Notes under the pieces: model-generated
What the model was told of the DNA's origin: nothing
The model's database searches: none
What the model saw: the letters and a program-made list of their open reading frames with translations, nothing else
Source of the DNA: Treponema primitia ZAS-1
GTDB lineage: Bacteria > Spirochaetota > Spirochaetia > Treponematales > Breznakiellaceae
Reading direction: 5' to 3'
NCBI RefSeq assembly: GCF_000297095.1
Contig: NZ_AEEA01000025.1
Span: forward strand, 43,710 to 107,709
DNA length: 64,000 nt
Part shown: in pieces, positions 42,650 to 52,021 of the stretch
How the letters are laid out: each line of letters opens with the position of its first letter
Numbering within the stretch: the stretch's first letter is position 1
Made by a program: the position numbers and the translations under genes

Positions 42650-43528
42650 ATGCATCTGAAAGAAGTTAAAGGCATCCTGTCCGCAGCTAACGGTATGAAC
42701 ATCAGCCGGGGCTGCCTCCACGGCTGTATCTACTGTGATGCCCGAAGCAGATGCTACGACATGAAGCACGACTTTGAGGACGTGGAAATAAAGATAAACG
42801 CCCCGCTTTTATTGGAAGACGCTTTAAGCCGTAAGCGGAAAAAATGTATGGTCGGCACCGGCGCCATGAGCGACCCCTATATCCCCATCCCGGAGAACCT
42901 TGCCAATATTCGATCCTGCCTGGAAATCATCGAAAAGTACGGATGCGGTTTGGCGATTCAAACCAAATCCAATTTGATCCTCCAGGACCTGGACCTCTTA
43001 GTAAAAATAAATGAAAAATCGAAGTGTGTTGTTGAAACAACCTTTACCACCTACGATGAGGCCTTGTGTAAGATCCTGGAACCCAATGTCTGCACAACCA
43101 AGGTACGTTTTGAAATGTTAAAGACCATGCGGGATAAGGGCATTAAAACCATCGTGTGGATAAGCCCCATACTCCCCTTTATAAACGATACCGCAGAAAA
43201 TTTGCGCGGCCTCTTGCAGTATTGTGTTGAGGCAAAGGTGTACGGCATTATCTGCTTCGGTATAGGCATGACATTGCGGGAAGGAGACCGGGAGTATTAC
43301 TACCAGAAACTTGATGAACATTTTCCCGGGCTAAAACAGAAATACCAGAAAAAATATGGAAATAGCTATCAGATTACCTGTGATAATAACAATGAATTGA
43401 TGAAGGAGTTTTTTGCGGTCTGTAATCAGCACAATATCGTTTATGGTGTTGAAAAATTGTTCACCTATATGCGCACCTACGAAGAAAAACACCCGGTAAT
43501 CCAGCTCGATTTGTTCAATGGGGTTTAA
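42650..43528 (+). CDS. Radical SAM protein (SplB-like group)
   Basis: The 292-residue protein has the iron-sulphur motif RGCLHGCIYCDARS near the N-terminus (Cys22, Cys26, Cys29; the CxxxCxxC spacing). It also has the GTGAMSDPYIPIPE segment typical of the spore photoproduct lyase-related (COG1533) group. GLAIQTKSNLILQDLDLL and WISPILPFINDTAENL follow in the barrel. It uses S-adenosylmethionine radicals, but its substrate is unknown. The start is ATG 42650, right after the flaB terminator. Confidence 0.88.
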   Translation: MHLKEVKGILSAANGMNISRGCLHGCIYCDARSRCYDMKHDFEDVEIKINAPLLLEDALSRKRKKCMVGTGAMSDPYIPIPENLANIRSCLEIIEKYGCGLAIQTKSNLILQDLDLLVKINEKSKCVVETTFTTYDEALCKILEPNVCTTKVRFEMLKTMRDKGIKTIVWISPILPFINDTAENLRGLLQYCVEAKVYGIICFGIGMTLREGDREYYYQKLDEHFPGLKQKYQKKYGNSYQITCDNNNELMKEFFAVCNQHNIVYGVEKLFTYMRTYEEKHPVIQLDLFNGV

Positions 43529-45802
43529 TTATTTCTCCGTTAGGTTATCAACCCCATTATCCCATTTTTCCGGACTTGGGGGTGTGGCGGCATATTTTTC
43601 ACAGCGGTCCAGGTACAGTTTTGCTACCCGGTCCTGGTTGTTTTCCCGGTATATAGATTTGAAAATATCCAACGCCCCGGTGAAATCCTGGTTTTCATAG
43701 GCGTTAAAAGCTTTCTCCCAAAGGCCCAGCATATCCAGCATAGCCGGCGAGGCGTCTTCCCGAAGCTCCAGCATTTCATAGAGCCGCAGGGGCGTATTAA
43801 CCCCAACCACCCGCACCCGGCTTAATCCCCGCAGCACAAAGGCATCGCCGATTTTAGTGCGGGTATATTCACTTATCAGAATACCATTGGTATCGTATTG
43901 CTTGTTAACTCCCTCAAGCCGGGCGGCCAGATTTACTGCGTTTCCCATGATCGTGTAGTCCATCTTGTTGGGGGTACCCATGTTGCCCACCACCATGTCC
44001 CCGGTGTTGATCCCAATCCTGGTGTAAAGGGGCCGCTCGGAGCGGATCACCTTATCGTCTATTAGCTTGCTTAAGGGGGTGTAAAAGGCGCCATCGCTCT
44101 TCATGATCTCTGTCCGTAGTTCCAGTTCCCGCTTTTTCATCTTGATGGCGCTGCGGCAGGCCAGAACGGCGTGCTGATCGGTCCAGATAGGAGCCCCGAA
44201 AAAGGCAATAATGGCGTCCCCTTCGAATTTGTCGATGGTTCCTCCGTTGTTAAGGACAATATCACTCATCTCCGTAAGGTAGAGGTTAAGGAGATCAACC
44301 AGTACCTTGGGGCCTTCGTCGGCGTATTCTTTCTGGAGGGCTTCAGAAATTGAAGAGAAACGCTGAATGTCCGTAAAGATGGCGGTCATTTCCCGTTTTT
44401 CACCTCCCAGGTTAAGTTTCGAAGGGTCGACAATAATTTGTTCGATCACCGAGGGGGAAAGGTAGCGGGAGAAGGCAGATTTTATAAACCGCTTCTGGCT
44501 GCCCTCTGTGGCGTACTTGTAAATAGAGGCTGCCAGGAAAGCGAAGATCGCTCCCGACAGGGGAAATACTATGAGGACCCAATAGCCCAAGTAATAGGTA
44601 AGGAAACCTATGCCGGTAATGGTAGTGATCAGAGCGATACTACCAGCAACAGTAATGGTGATATGTGAACTATATAAAACCAGGATGACCATGATGCCTA
44701 TAGCGAGAAGACTCATCAGGGGCGCCAGGATGGAGGGGCTTTCCCGGATAAAATCATCATTAAGGATATTATCTAACATGGTGATGTGTATTCCCATACC
44801 GGGATAGGTTGAGCTCATGGGGGTTGTACAGATATCGAACAGTCCCGCTGCGTATAGACCGAAGAAAACATATTTACCCGCAAAATCTTCAGGCGGCAGG
44901 AGGGGTTCTTTTCCCCGGGCATAGGCATCGGCGCTTTGGAGTATATCCTTTGCCGAATAGGGCCAGTATTTGTCCAGGTTGCCGCCTTTGAACCGAAGGA
45001 GGCTGCCGCCATTTTTACCCACAGGTATGGTGTGGTTTTCCCAACGGATGGCCCGGGCTTTTTCGTCATAGGCAATTTCCATACCGCTTCCTGCAACCAA
45101 AAGCGAAGCTGCGGAAAGCCCTGGTACCGCCTTCCCGTCAAAAAGGTTAAAAAGCCGGGCCCGGCGTACAATCCCATCGGATTCGATGAGGCTGGTAATA
45201 TTGCCGATACCCCCTGCGGTGTTCATCAGGCCGGGGATGGGGAACTGTGCGCCGGTCCGTCTTTCTTCAGCATTATTTACAAAATTCAGCAAATCGTACC
45301 GAAAAATAATCGGATCAAAACCTCTAAGATCGAAGGTCTTTGTGTTAAGTTCCTGGGGCCATGAATAGACGCTGCCCCAGCTGGAACTGAAAAAAACAGT
45401 ATGTATGCTCCGTTTAAAGTTCCTATCCGCGTTTATAAAAACTTCATCATCCTCCGGGCCATACACTGAGGGTTCAGAAAAGATAACGTCAAAGGCTACC
45501 GCAGCTGCCCCAGCGGTATTCATATAATCCACCAACTCGGCATAGGCCTGCCGCGGCCAGGGCCATCCCCATCCGCGCTCCTGGTTAGCCCAGTCAATAC
45601 TGGGTTGATCCAGGAGCACCACAATAACATCGTCGGAAGTACGGTAGGAATCGGCAAAAAGCCGTACCCGGAAGTCATAGGTTTTCATCTCAAGAAAATC
45701 AAAGACCCCGGCGAAATTAACAAAGAGCAATACAAAAAACACGGAAACTATTATGATAGGAACTGCGATTTTTTTAATAATGCTCTTAATACTAAGTTTC
45801 AT
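43529..45802 (-). CDS. CHASE2-domain adenylate/guanylate cyclase
   Basis: The 757-residue membrane protein has an N-terminal helix (about 12-32) and an extracytoplasmic CHASE2 sensor (VIVVLLDQPSIDWANQERGWGWPWPRQAYAEL and FAGKYVFFGLYAAGLFDICTTPM). Three membrane helices follow (about 355-435), then a class III cyclase domain. The domain shows EMTAIFTDIQRFSSISE and GDAIIAFFGAP for metal binding and RIGINTGDMVVGNMG at the nucleotide site. It should make cAMP, or possibly cGMP, in response to an external signal. The C-terminal 80 residues are TPR-like helices. Confidence 0.92.
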   Translation of the reverse strand: MKLSIKSIIKKIAVPIIIVSVFFVLLFVNFAGVFDFLEMKTYDFRVRLFADSYRTSDDVIVVLLDQPSIDWANQERGWGWPWPRQAYAELVDYMNTAGAAAVAFDVIFSEPSVYGPEDDEVFINADRNFKRSIHTVFFSSSWGSVYSWPQELNTKTFDLRGFDPIIFRYDLLNFVNNAEERRTGAQFPIPGLMNTAGGIGNITSLIESDGIVRRARLFNLFDGKAVPGLSAASLLVAGSGMEIAYDEKARAIRWENHTIPVGKNGGSLLRFKGGNLDKYWPYSAKDILQSADAYARGKEPLLPPEDFAGKYVFFGLYAAGLFDICTTPMSSTYPGMGIHITMLDNILNDDFIRESPSILAPLMSLLAIGIMVILVLYSSHITITVAGSIALITTITGIGFLTYYLGYWVLIVFPLSGAIFAFLAASIYKYATEGSQKRFIKSAFSRYLSPSVIEQIIVDPSKLNLGGEKREMTAIFTDIQRFSSISEALQKEYADEGPKVLVDLLNLYLTEMSDIVLNNGGTIDKFEGDAIIAFFGAPIWTDQHAVLACRSAIKMKKRELELRTEIMKSDGAFYTPLSKLIDDKVIRSERPLYTRIGINTGDMVVGNMGTPNKMDYTIMGNAVNLAARLEGVNKQYDTNGILISEYTRTKIGDAFVLRGLSRVRVVGVNTPLRLYEMLELREDASPAMLDMLGLWEKAFNAYENQDFTGALDIFKSIYRENNQDRVAKLYLDRCEKYAATPPSPEKWDNGVDNLTEK

Positions 45803-45826
45803 ATTCGGATCAAGGGAAATCGCCGC

Positions 45827-46717
45827 CTACTTAACTATGCTGAAACGTTTTTCGCGGTAGGTTCGGGTGTCCCGTACCGTATCTCTATACTGCCGCAGGG
45901 GTTTTTGTACGTTAGCTATCCGTTCCTCCGGTGTTGGATGAGTTTGATTGAATCCGCCGGAATGCTGGGACTGGTTTTGCTCCAAAGCCAAGAGCATGGT
46001 AAGTAGACTTGAAGGCTCATACCAGGCGCCTTCTAAAAGTTCTAAAGCCCGGATATCTGCCTTGAATTCCTGCTCCTGGGAATATCCTTCATACAGGGCG
46101 GTAACAATTTCTTCAGCTGCTTCATCAAGGACCTCTGCAAGTTCCGAAAGGGCAATACTGACAACGGAAGAGCTGGTTTCGGCGATGGCACTTACCACCC
46201 GATTGGAACTAATAACCTCAATACTATGCTGCAACTGGATATGGGCAATTTCATGGGCAAGAACCGCCGCCAGGGCATCCTCTGATTTGGCACAGTTCAA
46301 AAGTCCCCGGGTAATAAAAATATGGCCCCCCGAGGTAGCAAAGGCGTTGATCTCATCGCTGTCCAGAATAGCGGTATGATACCCGTTATAAATTTCAGGT
46401 TTTGAAGAATTAATTACAATAGCGGTAGTAATCTGATTCAGATACAGCGTTAAATCCGGATCTTTGTCATAGAGCTGATAGTTTGTAAGGAGGTTCGCCC
46501 CTACAGCGCGGCCTATAAAGTATTCCTGCTCCGGAGTGATATATTCCAGGGCCCTTCCAATTGAATGGGCAGACCGAGACAGAGCGTTGGCTCCTTTGGA
46601 ATCCCCCATGTCATCGGCGCTATCTCCTATTGCTTGGGCCATACCGGCGCAGGAAAGAACCAGGGCAGTAAAAACTGAGAATATGCAGATGGGCAGGATT
46701 TGTTTTATTATTTTCAT
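45827..46717 (-). CDS. M48-family metallopeptidase lipoprotein
   Basis: The 296-residue protein has a lipoprotein-type signal (VFTALVLSCAG) and an M48 peptidase domain. The zinc site is LAHEIAHIQLQH, with the third ligand Glu in EQEFKADIRALELLEGA and a final HPTPEERIANV typical of BepA/LoiP-like periplasmic peptidases. It probably takes part in envelope protein quality control. The start is placed at ATG 46715-46717 because GGAGAGTAGG precedes it; it lies 1 bp after the SH3 gene. Confidence 0.9.
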   Translation of the reverse strand: MKIIKQILPICIFSVFTALVLSCAGMAQAIGDSADDMGDSKGANALSRSAHSIGRALEYITPEQEYFIGRAVGANLLTNYQLYDKDPDLTLYLNQITTAIVINSSKPEIYNGYHTAILDSDEINAFATSGGHIFITRGLLNCAKSEDALAAVLAHEIAHIQLQHSIEVISSNRVVSAIAETSSSVVSIALSELAEVLDEAAEEIVTALYEGYSQEQEFKADIRALELLEGAWYEPSSLLTMLLALEQNQSQHSGGFNQTHPTPEERIANVQKPLRQYRDTVRDTRTYREKRFSIVK

Positions 46718-46718
46718 C

Positions 46719-47183
46719 CTACTCTCCCCGAGCCAGACGGCCTTCCTGCAAAAAAGCAAAGAGCTGCCTGTTTGGTATTTGCAGCGCCTCCATGGCGTCA
46801 ATGGCGTCATAATTCAGGGTTCCGTTTTGACGATAGACATCTTCAACTTGCTGGTTGAAACCCTTTCCCGCCAGGGCAATTTCGTTGGCGGAAGCGGAGG
46901 TTGTGCCGGCGGATACTATGATGCGTTTGGTGGTGAGGCTGGCAGCGGCAACCCATCCGCTTATAGCAGGCGGTTCCAAGGAGCTGATCTTAACCCACTT
47001 TCCGTATTCCTGCAGAACCGAAACCGGATCGCCGTAAGACATGGTTCCCAGGGTGTCCGAAAAAAATGCGGTTGAACTTTTTACCTCAATGGTTTTTGCG
47101 GTGACATACATGGTTTTCGACTGGGCGCTTAGGGCGCCTATTCCTAAAAGGCAAAGACCTGAAAATAGAACTAAACGTTTCAT
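46719..47183 (-). CDS. Secreted SH3-domain protein
   Basis: The 154-residue protein has a cleavable signal peptide (MKRLVLFSGLCLLGIGALSAQ) and then an SH3b-like domain: MYVTAKTIEVKSSTAFFSDTLGTMSYGDPVSVLQEYGKWVKIS and ISGWVAAASLT. Such domains bind peptidoglycan or partner proteins in the periplasm. It is directly followed by the M48 peptidase gene, so the two probably act together. Confidence 0.8.
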   Translation of the reverse strand: MKRLVLFSGLCLLGIGALSAQSKTMYVTAKTIEVKSSTAFFSDTLGTMSYGDPVSVLQEYGKWVKISSLEPPAISGWVAAASLTTKRIIVSAGTTSASANEIALAGKGFNQQVEDVYRQNGTLNYDAIDAMEALQIPNRQLFAFLQEGRLARGE

Positions 47184-47264
47184 AAACACCTCTGATATAC
47201 CGGTAACTCTATATAGGTAAGTATACCACTAATGAAAAAAAGTATCTAGAAATGAAACTAAAAA

Positions 47265-47996
47265 CTAGGCCTGTAAGCGTTGACGAGTTATTTCGTAGAG
47301 CAGCACCCCGGCTGCGACCGAGACATTGAGGGAATCTATGCGGCCCCGGGAGGGGACGGCTACCACGGCGTCGCATTTTTCCTTGAGGAGCCGGGTTATA
47401 CCGGTTCCTTCGCCCCCCAGGATGATGGCCGTTCGGCCCCGGAGGTCCTTGCTCCAGACCGGGTCTCCCCCCATGTCGGCGCCGTAGATCCAGAAGCCCG
47501 CTTCTTTGAGGGATTCCATCGCCCGGGGCAGGTTGGCGGTTTCTGCAACCGGAACCCAGGAATCTGCCCCAGCCGAGGTTTTGGAGACGATTTCGGCGTA
47601 CTTGGCAATGCGCCGGTTCCGGGTTATTACCAGGTCCACCCCGAACTGGTCGCAAGAGCGGAGTATGGCGCCGTAGTTGTGGGGGTCCGTGATTTCATCC
47701 AATATCACCGCAAGCGCATCTTTCCGGTCTTCCAGGCTAACGAGGAAGCTTGCCAGGGTAACTTCGTTACCCGCGCCGGTATCTTCGGTGTAGAGGGCTA
47801 TACCCCGGTGATCCGGGGCCAGGCGGTCCAACTCGTGGGTACCTACCCGATTCACCTGGATTTTCCGCTCCACCGCCAGGTCGACAATTTCCCGCGCCCG
47901 GGGACCCGCCTTGGCCACCAGAAGCGGCCCGGTCTGTCCCGGAGGTGAGGCCTTGATTCGTTCTTCAATAGCATGAAAGCCGCTTAAATATCCCAC
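47265..47996 (-). CDS. rlmB: 23S rRNA (guanosine2251-2'-O)-methyltransferase
   Basis: The 243-residue SPOUT enzyme matches RlmB. The N-terminal substrate-binding part starts GYLSGFHAIEERIKA. The catalytic domain has LDEITDPHNYGAILRSCDQFGVDLVI, TAIILGGEGTGITRLL and VPSRGRIDSLNVSVAAGVLLYE. It methylates G2251 in the 23S rRNA P loop. Another TrmH-type gene at 34605 is related but distinct. Confidence 0.9.
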   Translation of the reverse strand: MGYLSGFHAIEERIKASPPGQTGPLLVAKAGPRAREIVDLAVERKIQVNRVGTHELDRLAPDHRGIALYTEDTGAGNEVTLASFLVSLEDRKDALAVILDEITDPHNYGAILRSCDQFGVDLVITRNRRIAKYAEIVSKTSAGADSWVPVAETANLPRAMESLKEAGFWIYGADMGGDPVWSKDLRGRTAIILGGEGTGITRLLKEKCDAVVAVPSRGRIDSLNVSVAAGVLLYEITRQRLQA

Positions 47997-48030
47997 TTAA
48001 ACCATCCCGGATATGAGAATAACGTACTTT

Positions 48031-48531
48031 TTACTTTTTCAATAGACCCTCAAGTTGTAAAAGTTGTATTTTTTTGTTAATACCGCCTGCGTATCCTGTA
48101 AGGTTTCCATTAGCGCCAACGACGCGATGACAAGGAATTATAATAGAAATTTGATTGTGACCTACCGCGCCGCCGACTGCCCGTGCTGACGTAGGTTTTT
48201 CTTTGTGTTGAACCCCATACTGTTTTGCTATTTCTCCATACGTTATTGTTTGCCCGTAAGGTATTTTGCAAAGAATATTCCATATTGATTTTTGGAAGGG
48301 GCTTCCCTTCGGCATAAGGGGCGGCATAAAATCAGGTTCCTTACCTGAAAAATAACAATCAAGCCACTTGCGAGCACCTTCGAATACCGGCATATTTTTT
48401 TCCACAGAGTCTTTGTCCAAAGTATGGGCAAAATATTTTTGCCCCTCAATCCAAAGCCCTAAAATATTCTCTCCGTCGCTTGATACCGTAAGCATTCCAA
48501 CCGGCGATTTTATTTTACAAACGTATTCCAT
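48031..48531 (-). CDS. ogt: Methylated-DNA-protein cysteine methyltransferase
   Basis: The 166-residue protein removes methyl groups from O6-methylguanine by suicide transfer to the Cys in IIPCHRVVGANG. The preceding helix-turn-helix region is FQKSIWNILCKIPYGQTITYGEIAKQYGV and the C-terminal part is LTGYAGGINKKIQLLQLE. It overlaps the end of adaA by 17 bp and has GAAGGAG inside that gene. It is the third gene of an AT-rich repair operon. Confidence 0.93.
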   Translation of the reverse strand: MEYVCKIKSPVGMLTVSSDGENILGLWIEGQKYFAHTLDKDSVEKNMPVFEGARKWLDCYFSGKEPDFMPPLMPKGSPFQKSIWNILCKIPYGQTITYGEIAKQYGVQHKEKPTSARAVGGAVGHNQISIIIPCHRVVGANGNLTGYAGGINKKIQLLQLEGLLKK

Positions 48532-49078
48532 TTTTTATCTCCTTCTTTCTGTATTTTGATGGTGATATATCCATTTTTTTCCTAAACAACTTATAAAATG
48601 CGGATAGGCTCTGAAACCCAACATCATAGGCAATATCCATAATTGTATCATCCGTAACAGCTAATTTCTTTTTTGCTTCTTCAATCCTCAGGGTGTCATA
48701 ATATTCCTTAGGAGTCATGCCATACCGTTCCTTAAATATAGTTACCATGCGATGTTGGGATATGCCAAGCTGTCCAAATTCATTCATAAGTTTTTGTTGT
48801 TCGGTAAAGTATTTATTAAGGAGTAATTTTACTTTTTCGGCAATGTCCTTTATCGGCTGATATTCCAAAAGATCGGGGCGACAGCGTTTGCAGGGACGGT
48901 AGTCAGCTTGTTCTGCTTTTTCTCCGGATTCAAAATATACTATATTTTTTTTAAGCGGCAATTTTGATTTACAGGATGGGCGGCAGAATATTTTTGTCGA
49001 ATTTACTCCATAAAAAAATATGCCGTCATAGTTTTTATCATTTTCCGATACGGCTTTCCATTTTTGATCATCAGTCAT
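48515..49078 (-). CDS. adaA: AdaA-type methylphosphotriester-sensing AraC regulator
   Basis: The 187-residue protein has the Ada zinc domain (FCRPSCKSKLPLKKN and YRPCKRCRPDL; the first Cys of that set is the methyl acceptor). An AraC-type DNA-binding domain follows (LGISQHRMVTIFKERYGMTPKEYYDTLRIEEAKKKL and IAYDVGFQSLSAFYKLFRKKMDISPSKYR). The alkyltransferase domain is a separate gene (ogt), as in Bacillus AdaA/AdaB. It should activate the operon after DNA methylation damage. Its start overlaps the alkA stop codon. Confidence 0.9.
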   Translation of the reverse strand: MTDDQKWKAVSENDKNYDGIFFYGVNSTKIFCRPSCKSKLPLKKNIVYFESGEKAEQADYRPCKRCRPDLLEYQPIKDIAEKVKLLLNKYFTEQQKLMNEFGQLGISQHRMVTIFKERYGMTPKEYYDTLRIEEAKKKLAVTDDTIMDIAYDVGFQSLSAFYKLFRKKMDISPSKYRKKEIKNGIRL

Positions 49079-49725
49079 TTTGAGCCGGCTTTTTTCTTTG
49101 GTGCGTAATCTTTCATTCCGGCAATTGTTCCCCCTGCGACTGTCCAGATATAGAGACTTGCAACCGTGCCATAGGGGCTGAACTTACGCCTGTATTTTTC
49201 AAATTTCTTTTTGTCTATATTTCTATGGTGATACAGCATACGTAATCCCCTATGAATAGCCAGATCAGTATAGCTAAGAACATCCGGTCTTTGCAGACAA
49301 AATATCATTAACATTTCAGCTGTCCACACACCGATTCCTTTAAGTGCAGACAAATAAGTGATAATTTCATCGTCACTTTTATCGTTTATATCGTTTAAAA
49401 TAAGTTCCCCGGATTTAATTTTGTTTGCAAAGTCTTTAATATATTCAGCTTTCCTAAAGGTCATCCCGAATTTTTGTATTTCATCTATACTTAGATCAGT
49501 AATAGCATCTACGGTAATTTCTCCAATTTTACTATTAATCCGTTCCCATATTGTTTTTTGTGCGGCCGTTGAAATCTGCTGTCCTATAATATGATGTATT
49601 ATTGATGAAAACAAATCCGTATCTACCGTTCTTTTGATATGCCCTATTTTATCAATTGCATCGCCGAGTATTTTATCCCTGCTTTTTAGATAGTCGATCT
49701 CTTTTTTTCCATATTTAAAAAACAA
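49075..49725 (-). CDS. alkA: DNA-3-methyladenine glycosylase II (AlkA-like)
   Basis: The 216-residue HhH-GPD glycosylase removes alkylated bases. The helix-hairpin-helix is LKGIGVWTAEMLMIFCL and the catalytic Asp lies in DVLSYTDLAIHRGLRML. SSIIHHIIGQQISTAAQKTIWERI is the conserved upstream helix. It starts with TTG at 49723-49725, supported by a strong GAGGTGAT ribosome site. It leads the alkA-adaA-ogt operon; the whole block is markedly AT-rich compared with its surroundings. Confidence 0.88.
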   Translation of the reverse strand: MFFKYGKKEIDYLKSRDKILGDAIDKIGHIKRTVDTDLFSSIIHHIIGQQISTAAQKTIWERINSKIGEITVDAITDLSIDEIQKFGMTFRKAEYIKDFANKIKSGELILNDINDKSDDEIITYLSALKGIGVWTAEMLMIFCLQRPDVLSYTDLAIHRGLRMLYHHRNIDKKKFEKYRRKFSPYGTVASLYIWTVAGGTIAGMKDYAPKKKAGSK

Positions 49726-49806
49726 AATATCACCTCTTTTCCAATAAAGTATACTATACCATTTGGTGAAATTTCTTCCCGTTTTTGAACATTCAATTAT
49801 AATTTT

Positions 49807-50607
49807 TTACATAGATAGGGCATTATCCGCCCGCTTGGAAAACCAGGATAGAATCGCCTCCGCGCGGTTGGAGAAGGATCTCCCTACCCGCTCGTTCATC
49901 CCCGGGAAAGAGGCGGCCTTGGCCATGGATGCCACGTACACCAACAGGGAGTCACCGGCGTCGATTACTGCCACCACTGAACGTAAACGGTTCTTTCTCA
50001 CCACTGCGATAGGTCCCACGCTCATGGAACTGAGGTTTTCCTGAATAAAGATCAGGCTATCCGGATACGCATAGTAGGTATACTGATAGATATTATCCCC
50101 AAAGGTAAGGTCCTTCTGACGGGCATAGATAAGCAGTTCTTTCGGGGGCGTAGTATAAACAGGATCAGGGCGGGGACGCTTGGTGTCCGGGCCGTCAATT
50201 ACCGTGGAAGTTTCGTAAAAAGTATGCATACGGTTTCGGCTTACGGAAAAATACTCTATTCCCTGCAAGGAACTGATGGCCAAGGTTGCGTTGTAGAGGG
50301 CGTTCCGTTCTGCTTCGGTCCAGGTCTTCTGGGAGGCGGCAGGTTTTTTATACCGATAGAGGCTTTCCACAAACAGGGTCGGCTCCAGGGCTTCCGTGGC
50401 GTCGTTGATTAAACGCCGAAGCCGCTCATCCCGAGGCATAAGCTGAGGCCGGGGGTCCCGGAACTGAACCTCGGTGATGGGGTTAGCGGCGGACAGTTCA
50501 GTTATCCGGCCGGCGCCGATAAGCTCCTCCAGGCTGGCGGAGGAGCCCGTAACGGCGGCGGCAAGGAAAAGCATAATGGAAAGGAAATATTTAAACCGCA
50601 AGGACAT
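49807..50607 (-). CDS. Secreted spirochaete protein of unknown function
   Basis: The 266-residue protein has a clear signal peptide (MSLRFKYFLSIMLFLAAAVTGSSA). The mature part has ELSAANPITEVQFRDPRPQLMP, NATLAISSLQGIEYFSVSRNRMHTFYE and VASMAKAASFPGMNERVGRSFSNRAEAILSWF, none of which I recognise. It overlaps the end of rnfB by 17 bp, so it is probably translated as the last gene of the rnf operon. A role in the envelope, perhaps linked to Rnf, is a guess from position only. Confidence 0.65.
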   Translation of the reverse strand: MSLRFKYFLSIMLFLAAAVTGSSASLEELIGAGRITELSAANPITEVQFRDPRPQLMPRDERLRRLINDATEALEPTLFVESLYRYKKPAASQKTWTEAERNALYNATLAISSLQGIEYFSVSRNRMHTFYETSTVIDGPDTKRPRPDPVYTTPPKELLIYARQKDLTFGDNIYQYTYYAYPDSLIFIQENLSSMSVGPIAVVRKNRLRSVVAVIDAGDSLLVYVASMAKAASFPGMNERVGRSFSNRAEAILSWFSKRADNALSM

Positions 50608-51409
50608 CTCGTTCAAAGCTTTTAAATACCTTTGTAGGGCATTTTTCCGAACAGGTACCACAGGAAGTACACTTGGCATAATCCACCACGGGGATACCGT
50701 TCTGCAGGGTGATGCAGTTTTCCGGACAATTCTTGACACAGAGTTCGCATTTGATGCACCCGCCCTTACAATTTTTCATTACATTGGCCTTGACCGTGTT
50801 TCTGTTGGAACAGATTACCAGGGAACCCTTGCTGTCCTTGGGCAGGGCTCGCAGAACACCCTGGGGGCATTCGGCAACACAGATTTTACAGCCGGTACAT
50901 TTAGTGTGGTCAATCTTTGGGAGGCCGTTTTCGCCAAGGCTTATGGCGCCGAACTGACAGACCAGGGTACAGTCACCGTAACCCAAGCAGCCCCAGATAC
51001 AGAGCTTGGTTCCCCCGGTGGAAAGCTTGGCTCCCCGGCAGGTTTGCAGGCCCGTATAATTTCCCTTTTTGGGCGTCTTATCCAGCGTACCTTGACAGGC
51101 AAGTACCGCTACCACCGGTATTACTGCGCCGGCATCGGTCCCCATGATGGCGGCAAGTTTTTCCGCCACATCCTTCCCGCCGACCGAACAGTGGTTGGTT
51201 TCGGTGGATTTGGCGGCCACCGCAGCGGCATAACCGTCGCAGCCGGGGAAACCGCAGGCGCCGCAGTTGGCCCCCGGAAGACAGGCCCGCACTTCGCCGA
51301 TCAACGGATCCTCGGCAACGGCAAATAAATTTTTGAAAACCCCCAAGGCAATACCCAGCACAAATGCCAACAGCGCCGCAAACAGGGCGGTAATTAAAAC
51401 AATATTCAT
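50591..51409 (-). CDS. rnfB: Rnf complex iron-sulphur subunit RnfB
   Basis: The 272-residue subunit has an N-terminal membrane helix (about 2-25) and the Fe-S domain CLPGANCGACGFPGCDGYA. Further cluster sites are CTGCKICVAECPQG, CIKCELCVKNCPENC and CTSCGTCSEKCPT. It is the likely electron entry point from ferredoxin. It follows rnfA by 15 bp with GGAGAGAG before the ATG. It completes the order rnfC-D-G-E-A-B. Confidence 0.95.
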   Translation of the reverse strand: MNIVLITALFAALLAFVLGIALGVFKNLFAVAEDPLIGEVRACLPGANCGACGFPGCDGYAAAVAAKSTETNHCSVGGKDVAEKLAAIMGTDAGAVIPVVAVLACQGTLDKTPKKGNYTGLQTCRGAKLSTGGTKLCIWGCLGYGDCTLVCQFGAISLGENGLPKIDHTKCTGCKICVAECPQGVLRALPKDSKGSLVICSNRNTVKANVMKNCKGGCIKCELCVKNCPENCITLQNGIPVVDYAKCTSCGTCSEKCPTKVFKSFERDVLAV

Positions 51410-51424
51410 ACACTCTCTCTCCTA

Positions 51425-52021
51425 TTACTTAACTAAACCGGAAAAACCCATGAAGGCCATGGACAGAAGAGCCGACGTTACAAAGAGTATGGGGGTCCCC
51501 TTGAGGAACGAAGGAAGCGGGCTGGTTCTGATCCGCCTGCGGACTCCGGAAAGGAGAAGCATTGCCAGGAGGAAACCCGCGGCAACCCCCACGGCATACA
51601 TCACGGACTGCACAAAGGTGTAGGGTTGTCCGGTGAAGACACAGGATTTGTCAATCACATCCAGGGTAACCGCCAGGATGGCACAGTTCGTGGTGATCAA
51701 CGGCAGATAGATACCCATGGACGCGTAGAGCGCCGGGGCGGATTTCTTCAGGTAGAATTCCACCAGCTGTACCAGGGCGGCGATAACCAGGATGAAGACC
51801 AGGAGCTTAAGGAAAACCATCCCCAGGGGTTCCAGGATAAACCTGAAAATAGGCCAGGTAACGCAGGTTGCCATGACCGTTACAAAGGTTACCGCCAGGC
51901 CCATGCCGATGGATTTGTCCTCATCGGTACTCATTCCAATGAAAGCGCAGAGGGCGATAAACCGCATGAGAACAATGTTATCAATGAGAAAGGCGGAAAT
52001 GAATATTTTAAAGAGGATCAT
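51425..52021 (-). CDS. rnfA: Rnf complex membrane subunit RnfA
   Basis: The 198-residue protein has about six membrane helices, beginning ILFKIFISAFLIDNIVLMRFIALCAF. The segment LPLITTNCAILAV is the conserved RnfA/NqrE motif around the membrane-embedded iron-sulphur Cys; a second Cys lies near the N-terminus. It overlaps rnfE by 4 bp. Confidence 0.94.
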   Translation of the reverse strand: MILFKIFISAFLIDNIVLMRFIALCAFIGMSTDEDKSIGMGLAVTFVTVMATCVTWPIFRFILEPLGMVFLKLLVFILVIAALVQLVEFYLKKSAPALYASMGIYLPLITTNCAILAVTLDVIDKSCVFTGQPYTFVQSVMYAVGVAAGFLLAMLLLSGVRRRIRTSPLPSFLKGTPILFVTSALLSMAFMGFSGLVK

